Of a stretch of DNA of 64,000 nucleotides, positions 60,090 through 64,000 are shown one piece after another (position 1 is the stretch's first letter; each line of letters begins with the position of its first letter). The translations under genes were made by a program, and so were the position numbers. The stretch comes from an uncultured Bacilli bacterium. Its GTDB lineage: Bacteria > Bacillota_I > Bacilli_A > RFN20 > CAG-631. The stretch covers positions 1-64,000 of the forward strand of contig CANQFQ010000006.1 in NCBI GenBank assembly GCA_947599835.1, read 5' to 3'. A model generated the notes under the pieces. It saw only the letters and a list, made by a program, of their open reading frames with translations, had not been told where the DNA came from and ran no database searches.

Positions 60090-61466
60090 ATGCCAAAATT
60101 TAGTTTTGATAAAATTGTAAATCATACAAAAATCAGCGGTTTTGTCTATCCGGGTTCTGAAATTTACGGAGGCCTTGCGAATTCATGGGATTACGGTCCT
60201 TTAGGTGTGGCTTTAAAAAATAATATTAAAAAAGCTTGGTGGCAAAAATTTGTTGTTGAAAATCAAAATGTTGTTGGCTTAGATTCGGCCATTATATTAA
60301 ATCCTAAAGTATGGGAAGCTTCAGGACATGTTGCAACTTTTAATGATCCTTTAATTGATTGTAAATATTGTCATTCTCGTTTCCGTGCTGATAAATTAGT
60401 TGAAGAACATGATAGTTCTATTCGTGCTAGTGTTATGACGAATCAAGAACTTGAAGATTATATTGCTAAAAATATTGTTTGTCCTAAATGCGGACACAAT
60501 CAATTTACGAATATTAGACAATTTCAATTAATGTTTAAAACTTCTATAGGTGTAATTGAAGATGCGAAAAGTCAAGCCTATTTAAGACCAGAAACTGCAC
60601 AAGGAATTTTTATTAATTATAAAAATGTCTTAAGAACTTCAAGAAAAAAAATTCCTTTTGGAATTGGACAAATTGGAAAAGCATTTAGAAACGAAATTAC
60701 TCCTGGAAATTTTATTTTTAGAACTCGTGAATTTGAGCAAATGGAACTCGAATTTTTCTGTAAGCCTGGAACGGATTTAGATTGGTATGCTTATTTTAAA
60801 AAATATTGCATGGACTTTTTATTGAAACTTGGAATGAAACCTGAAAATTTAAAATATTTAGAATACGAAAAAGAAGAATTAGCCCATTATTCTAAAGCAA
60901 CTTGTGATATTTTATATGCTTTTCCATTTTCTGATCATTTTGAAGAATTGTGGGGAATCGCTCATCGAAGTGATTATGATTTGACCAAACATCAAGAATA
61001 TAGTGGAGAAAAAATGGAATATCTTGATGTGGATACAAAAGAAAAGTATATTCCTTATGTTATTGAACCTTCTGTCGGTGTCGATCGTCTATTACTAGCT
61101 TTGATTTGTGATGCTTATGATGAAGAAACTTTACAAGATGGTGATATGCGTACAATTTTGCATTTTCATCCTTCTATAGCTCCTTTTAAAGCTGCTATTC
61201 TTCCATTAAGCAAGCAACAAAATGATTTGGCCAATGAACTTTATCAACAATTAGTCAGCGAATTTGAAATTGACTTTGATAGTACTGGAAGTATTGGTAA
61301 ACGTTATCGCCGTCAAGATGCGATAGGAACGCCTTATTGTATTACAATCGATTTTGATAGTCCAAACGACCAATCTGTTACAATTCGAGATCGTGATACG
61401 ATGACGCAAGAAAGAGTTAAAATTTCCGACTTAAGAACTTATTTGAATGATAAAATTAAATTATAG
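60090..61466 (+). CDS. glyS: Glycyl-tRNA synthetase, single-chain class II
   Basis: GlyRS charges tRNA-Gly with glycine. It has 458 residues and is the alpha-2 dimer type (COG0423), not the alpha2-beta2 form of Bacillus. Class II motifs: GPLGVALKNNIKKAWW, motif 2 GQIGKAFRNEITPGNFIFRTREFEQME, and motif 3 EPSVGVDRLLLA. A zinc ribbon-like insertion (CKYCHSRFRADK ... CPKCGHN) is present. GAGGTG precedes the ATG. It leads the glyS-dnaG-rpoD block. Confidence 0.95.
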   Translation: MPKFSFDKIVNHTKISGFVYPGSEIYGGLANSWDYGPLGVALKNNIKKAWWQKFVVENQNVVGLDSAIILNPKVWEASGHVATFNDPLIDCKYCHSRFRADKLVEEHDSSIRASVMTNQELEDYIAKNIVCPKCGHNQFTNIRQFQLMFKTSIGVIEDAKSQAYLRPETAQGIFINYKNVLRTSRKKIPFGIGQIGKAFRNEITPGNFIFRTREFEQMELEFFCKPGTDLDWYAYFKKYCMDFLLKLGMKPENLKYLEYEKEELAHYSKATCDILYAFPFSDHFEELWGIAHRSDYDLTKHQEYSGEKMEYLDVDTKEKYIPYVIEPSVGVDRLLLALICDAYDEETLQDGDMRTILHFHPSIAPFKAAILPLSKQQNDLANELYQQLVSEFEIDFDSTGSIGKRYRRQDAIGTPYCITIDFDSPNDQSVTIRDRDTMTQERVKISDLRTYLNDKIKL

Positions 61467-61477
61467 GAGAGATATGA

Positions 61478-63277
61478 TTGAGCAATATTAGTATTGATAA
61501 AATTAATGAAATAAGAAATAGCGTTGATATTGTTGATGTAATATCGCGTTATTTAAACGTAGTAAAAAAAGGAAAAAATTATTTTGCTATTTGCCCTTTT
61601 CATAACGATACTAATCCTTCATTAAGTATTTCTCGCGAAAAGCAAATTTATAAATGTTTTGTTTGTGGTGAAGGTGGCAATGTTATTACTTTTATCCAAA
61701 AATATAAAAAGATTCCTTATATCGATGCCCTGAAAGAGATTGCGTTAATTGGCGGTGTTACTTTAAATATTCAAGAAAATGTAAAGCGAGAAATAATTGA
61801 TCCTAAAATTCAAGTTTTATATGATTTATTGGAAGATGCTACGAAATATTATCAAACGGCATTATCTTCAAGTCAATCCGCGATTAATTACGTGACTCAA
61901 AGAGAACTCCATAGTGATATTTTACATGAATTTAGAATCGGATATAGTTTAGATGATGAAAAAATGATTAAATATCTAAAAAGTAAAAAATATAGTGAGG
62001 AAGATATGATTCGAAGTGGCCTTGTAATTGAAACAGAAAATGGTACATTAAAAGATCGTTTTGCAAATCGTTTAATTTTTCCAATTCAAGATATCCAAGG
62101 ACGTGTCGTGGCCTTTAGTGGCCGAGTTATTGAAAAAAGTACATTGGCTAAATATTTGAATTCACCAGAAACAGAAATTTTTATTAAAGGTAACACATTA
62201 TATCACTATCATTCGGCATTAAATAGCATAAAAAAGAGTAAGAAGGTTTACATTTGTGAAGGCTTTATGGATGTCATCGCATTATTCAAGGCCAATATTT
62301 CGAATGCAATTGCATTAATGGGAACTGCCTTTACCAAGGAACATTTAAAAATATTAAAGTTTTTAGGTGTGAATGTTGTTTTATCTTTGGATAGTGACAA
62401 TGCCGGACGATTAGCTACTAAAAAATTAGCAACTGAATTAGAAAAAGAAAATATTAACGTACAAATTGTCAGCGATTATGATGAAGTTAAAGATGCTGAT
62501 GAATATTATAATCGTTATGGAATGAGTCAATTATTACTCAAAGTTCAAAATCCTATTACTTTTTTTGAATTTAATGTTAATGAAATGAAAAAAAGTAGTT
62601 TATTGCAGGATAATTTAGAAGAAAGAAAAAAGTTTGCTCATAATATGTGTCGTTATTTAGCAAAAAAAGATGATTTAGAAATAGATTTTTATCTCAATAA
62701 AATGGTTGAAGATTTAAAATTTCCGAAAACTACTTTATTAAAATTAGTAAAAAAGGAAAAAGAAAAGCAAAATTCTAATTATATCCCAACTAATTTTACA
62801 ATGAATCAAAGATTATTGAAACGCAATGAAAAAATTAAATCGGATGTTGTTTTTCAAATGATTCAATCGAGTGAAGCCATTGAAGAATTTCAAAAAGAAG
62901 AAGTTTACTTTTCTATGCAAGATGATTGTTATAAAACGTTAATTATGTATATTTTAGATTATTATTTAGAAAATAAAAATTTTACGGAAGCCGATTTATA
63001 TTCATATATTAGCAATATAAATCCAAATGATGATGAAATCATCAAAACTTTAACAGAAGTATTAAATACGCATGAAATGGCACCGATTTATACAAAAGAA
63101 TATTTTAAAGATTTAATTTATGAAATCAAAGAAATTATGACTTTAGAACAAAAAATTGATTTCTTAAAAGAAAAATTAGAATACATTGCTGATCCTAAAG
63201 AAAAGGGAAATATTACCAATGAAATTATTCTTTTAAATCAGCAATTAAAACAAAAAAAATTTAAAACAAAGGAATAA
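61478..63277 (+). CDS. dnaG: DNA primase
   Basis: DnaG makes RNA primers for replication. It has 599 residues. The zinc-binding domain has CPFHND and CFVCGEGGN (C39, H42, C60, C63). The TOPRIM core has [14 protein letters not shown] and [12 protein letters not shown]-terminal helicase-binding region follows. The start is TTG at 61478, with AGGAGAG 6 nt before it; the nearby ATG at 61474 reads into a stop after five codons. It ends 14 nt before rpoD. Confidence 0.95.
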   Translation: MSNISIDKINEIRNSVDIVDVISRYLNVVKKGKNYFAICPFHNDTNPSLSISREKQIYKCFVCGEGGNVITFIQKYKKIPYIDALKEIALIGGVTLNIQENVKREIIDPKIQVLYDLLEDATKYYQTALSSSQSAINYVTQRELHSDILHEFRIGYSLDDEKMIKYLKSKKYSEEDMIRSGLVIETENGTLKDRFANRLIFPIQDIQGRVVAFSGRVIEKSTLAKYLNSPETEIFIKGNTLYHYHSALNSIKKSKKVYICEGFMDVIALFKANISNAIALMGTAFTKEHLKILKFLGVNVVLSLDSDNAGRLATKKLATELEKENINVQIVSDYDEVKDADEYYNRYGMSQLLLKVQNPITFFEFNVNEMKKSSLLQDNLEERKKFAHNMCRYLAKKDDLEIDFYLNKMVEDLKFPKTTLLKLVKKEKEKQNSNYIPTNFTMNQRLLKRNEKIKSDVVFQMIQSSEAIEEFQKEEVYFSMQDDCYKTLIMYILDYYLENKNFTEADLYSYISNINPNDDEIIKTLTEVLNTHEMAPIYTKEYFKDLIYEIKEIMTLEQKIDFLKEKLEYIADPKEKGNITNEIILLNQQLKQKKFKTKE

Positions 63278-63291
63278 GGAGGAGGCACCAT

Positions 63292-64000
63292 ATGAAAGCA
63301 GAAAAAGATTTAGATGAAATGTATGATAATGATGAAATTACTGAAGTAGACATTGATGAAATTAAGCAAAAGCTTCAAAATGATATGAAAGCAGGAAAAC
63401 AATTAACGAAAGAAGATGTCTATAAAGCTTTTGAAAATGCTGATTTAACAGATGATGAACTTGCCGATATCATTGATTATCTTGAATTAAATCAACCCTC
63501 TGATTCTGACTTAAAAGATGCAAAAGATTTACAAGATATTTTTTTAGATGATGATGTGTTTGTCGATGAAGCATTGTTAGAAGAAGAATCGATTCCTGAT
63601 GATATGGAAGATTTAACGAAATATGATTACGATTATGATTCTGAAACAAAAATTAATGATCCTGTAAAAATGTACTTGCATGAAATTGGTCGTGTACCTT
63701 TACTTGGAGATCGTGAAATTGAAGTGGCCAAAAGAGTTGCAGAGGGCGATGAAATGGCTAAACAAGAATTAATCACTGGAAATTTGAGATTAGTTGTTTC
63801 AATTGCTAAGAAGTTTTTAGGAAGAGGCATGTCCTTTTTGGATTTAATTCAAGAGGGCAATATAGGTTTGATGAAAGCCATTGAAAAATTTGATTACTCT
63901 AAAGGATATCGTTTTTCAACCTATGCTACTTGGTGGATTCGTCAAGCAATCACGCGCGCAATCGCTGATCAAGCAAGAACCATTCGAATTCCTGTTCATA
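63292..64000 (+). CDS. rpoD: RNA polymerase sigma factor RpoD (SigA), 5' part
   Basis: The housekeeping sigma factor, cut by the window edge after about 236 codons. ATG 63292 follows GGAGGAGG. The acidic N-terminus (region 1.1) is present, with [27 protein letters not shown] (region 1.2) and then region 2, [33 protein letters not shown] and [22 protein letters not shown]-like text ([22 protein letters not shown]). The last visible part is [10 protein letters not shown]. The order dnaG-rpoD is conserved in Firmicutes. Confidence 0.97.
   Translation, partial: MKAEKDLDEMYDNDEITEVDIDEIKQKLQNDMKAGKQLTKEDVYKAFENADLTDDELADIIDYLELNQPSDSDLKDAKDLQDIFLDDDVFVDEALLEEESIPDDMEDLTKYDYDYDSETKINDPVKMYLHEIGRVPLLGDREIEVAKRVAEGDEMAKQELITGNLRLVVSIAKKFLGRGMSFLDLIQEGNIGLMKAIEKFDYSKGYRFSTYATWWIRQAITRAIADQARTIRIPVH

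Noticed and set aside
1-64000. tRNA, rRNA or CRISPR features
   Set aside because: No T-loop/CCA-end pattern, no rRNA signature and no regularly spaced direct repeats were seen in the gaps.
1-64000. Mycoplasma-type code with TGA as tryptophan
   Set aside because: TGA ends several genes at the expected length, for example ntdP, yqfC and yqfD, and tryptophan positions in conserved proteins use TGG.

Overview
This window is a strongly AT-rich stretch of bacterial chromosome that uses the standard code: TGA ends several genes, for example yqfC and ntdP. Gene content and gene order place it in the class Bacilli (Firmicutes). Many blocks match Bacillus subtilis order: spoVT-rqcP(yabO)-yabP-yabQ-spoIIE, rpsU/yqfC-yqfD-phoH, cshB-nfo, rpsL-rpsG-fusA-tuf, lgt-trxB-whiA, secG-rnr-smpB, rsmE-mtaB, spoIVFA-spoIVFB-rplU-prp-rpmA-obgE and glyS-dnaG-rpoD. 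Proteins are often shorter than Bacillus homologues and intergenic spacers are small. An endospore-forming, reduced-genome Bacilli lineage near Erysipelotrichales or the Mollicutes-related uncultured groups fits best; this placement is inference.

Layout. 1-1.2 kb: nucleotide metabolism (ntdP, tdk). 1.2-5.3 kb, minus strand: sporulation cluster with a Spo0A-type control region at spoIIE and a sigma-E-like promoter at yabP. 5.4-8 kb: rpsU, yqfC-yqfD (sigma-E-like promoter), phoH. 8-17 kb, minus: nfo, cshB, a YdjG/YdjI-like membrane-stress pair, a sugar isomerase, a 23S rRNA methyltransferase, and a VanZ protein carrying about 800 residues of Ig-like repeats. 17-19.2 kb: TVP38-type membrane protein and two small CotF-like coat proteins. 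19.2-24 kb: str operon. 24-34 kb: uvrA, lgt, trxB, whiA, a Ctp protease, uvrB, secG. 34-43 kb: RNA decay and ribosome rescue (rnr, smpB), rnhC, rsmE, mtaB, deoC, murI, an ATP-grasp ligase, rpsD. 43.3 kb: a decayed IS3-family transposase fragment, the only mobile-element trace seen. 43.5-48.1 kb, minus: spoIVFA/B, ribosomal proteins L21 and L27 with the L27 protease Prp, obgE, nadE. 48.2-52.9 kb, minus: a compact Tad-like pilus or secretion operon of eight genes, including a 48-residue pilin candidate. 53-59.9 kb: DUF2188 protein, M15-type peptidoglycan hydrolase, typA, a GPH sugar transporter, a PlsC-like protein, galE. 60-64 kb: glyS, dnaG and the start of rpoD, cut by the window edge.

How it fits together. 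The window mixes core information processing (translation, replication initiation, repair) with several sporulation stages: SpoIIE (sigma-F activation), YabP/YabQ/YqfC/YqfD (mother-cell, engulfment and cortex), SpoIVFA/SpoIVFB with a candidate Ctp protease (pro-sigma-K processing), SpoVT (forespore regulator) and coat-like proteins. Several sporulation genes share one promoter layout in which the -10 element sits only 4-6 nt before the ribosome binding site. The most notable accessory element is the Tad-like operon directly upstream of spoIVFA, with two unrecognised proteins at its 5' end. No tRNA, rRNA, CRISPR array or intact insertion sequence was seen.
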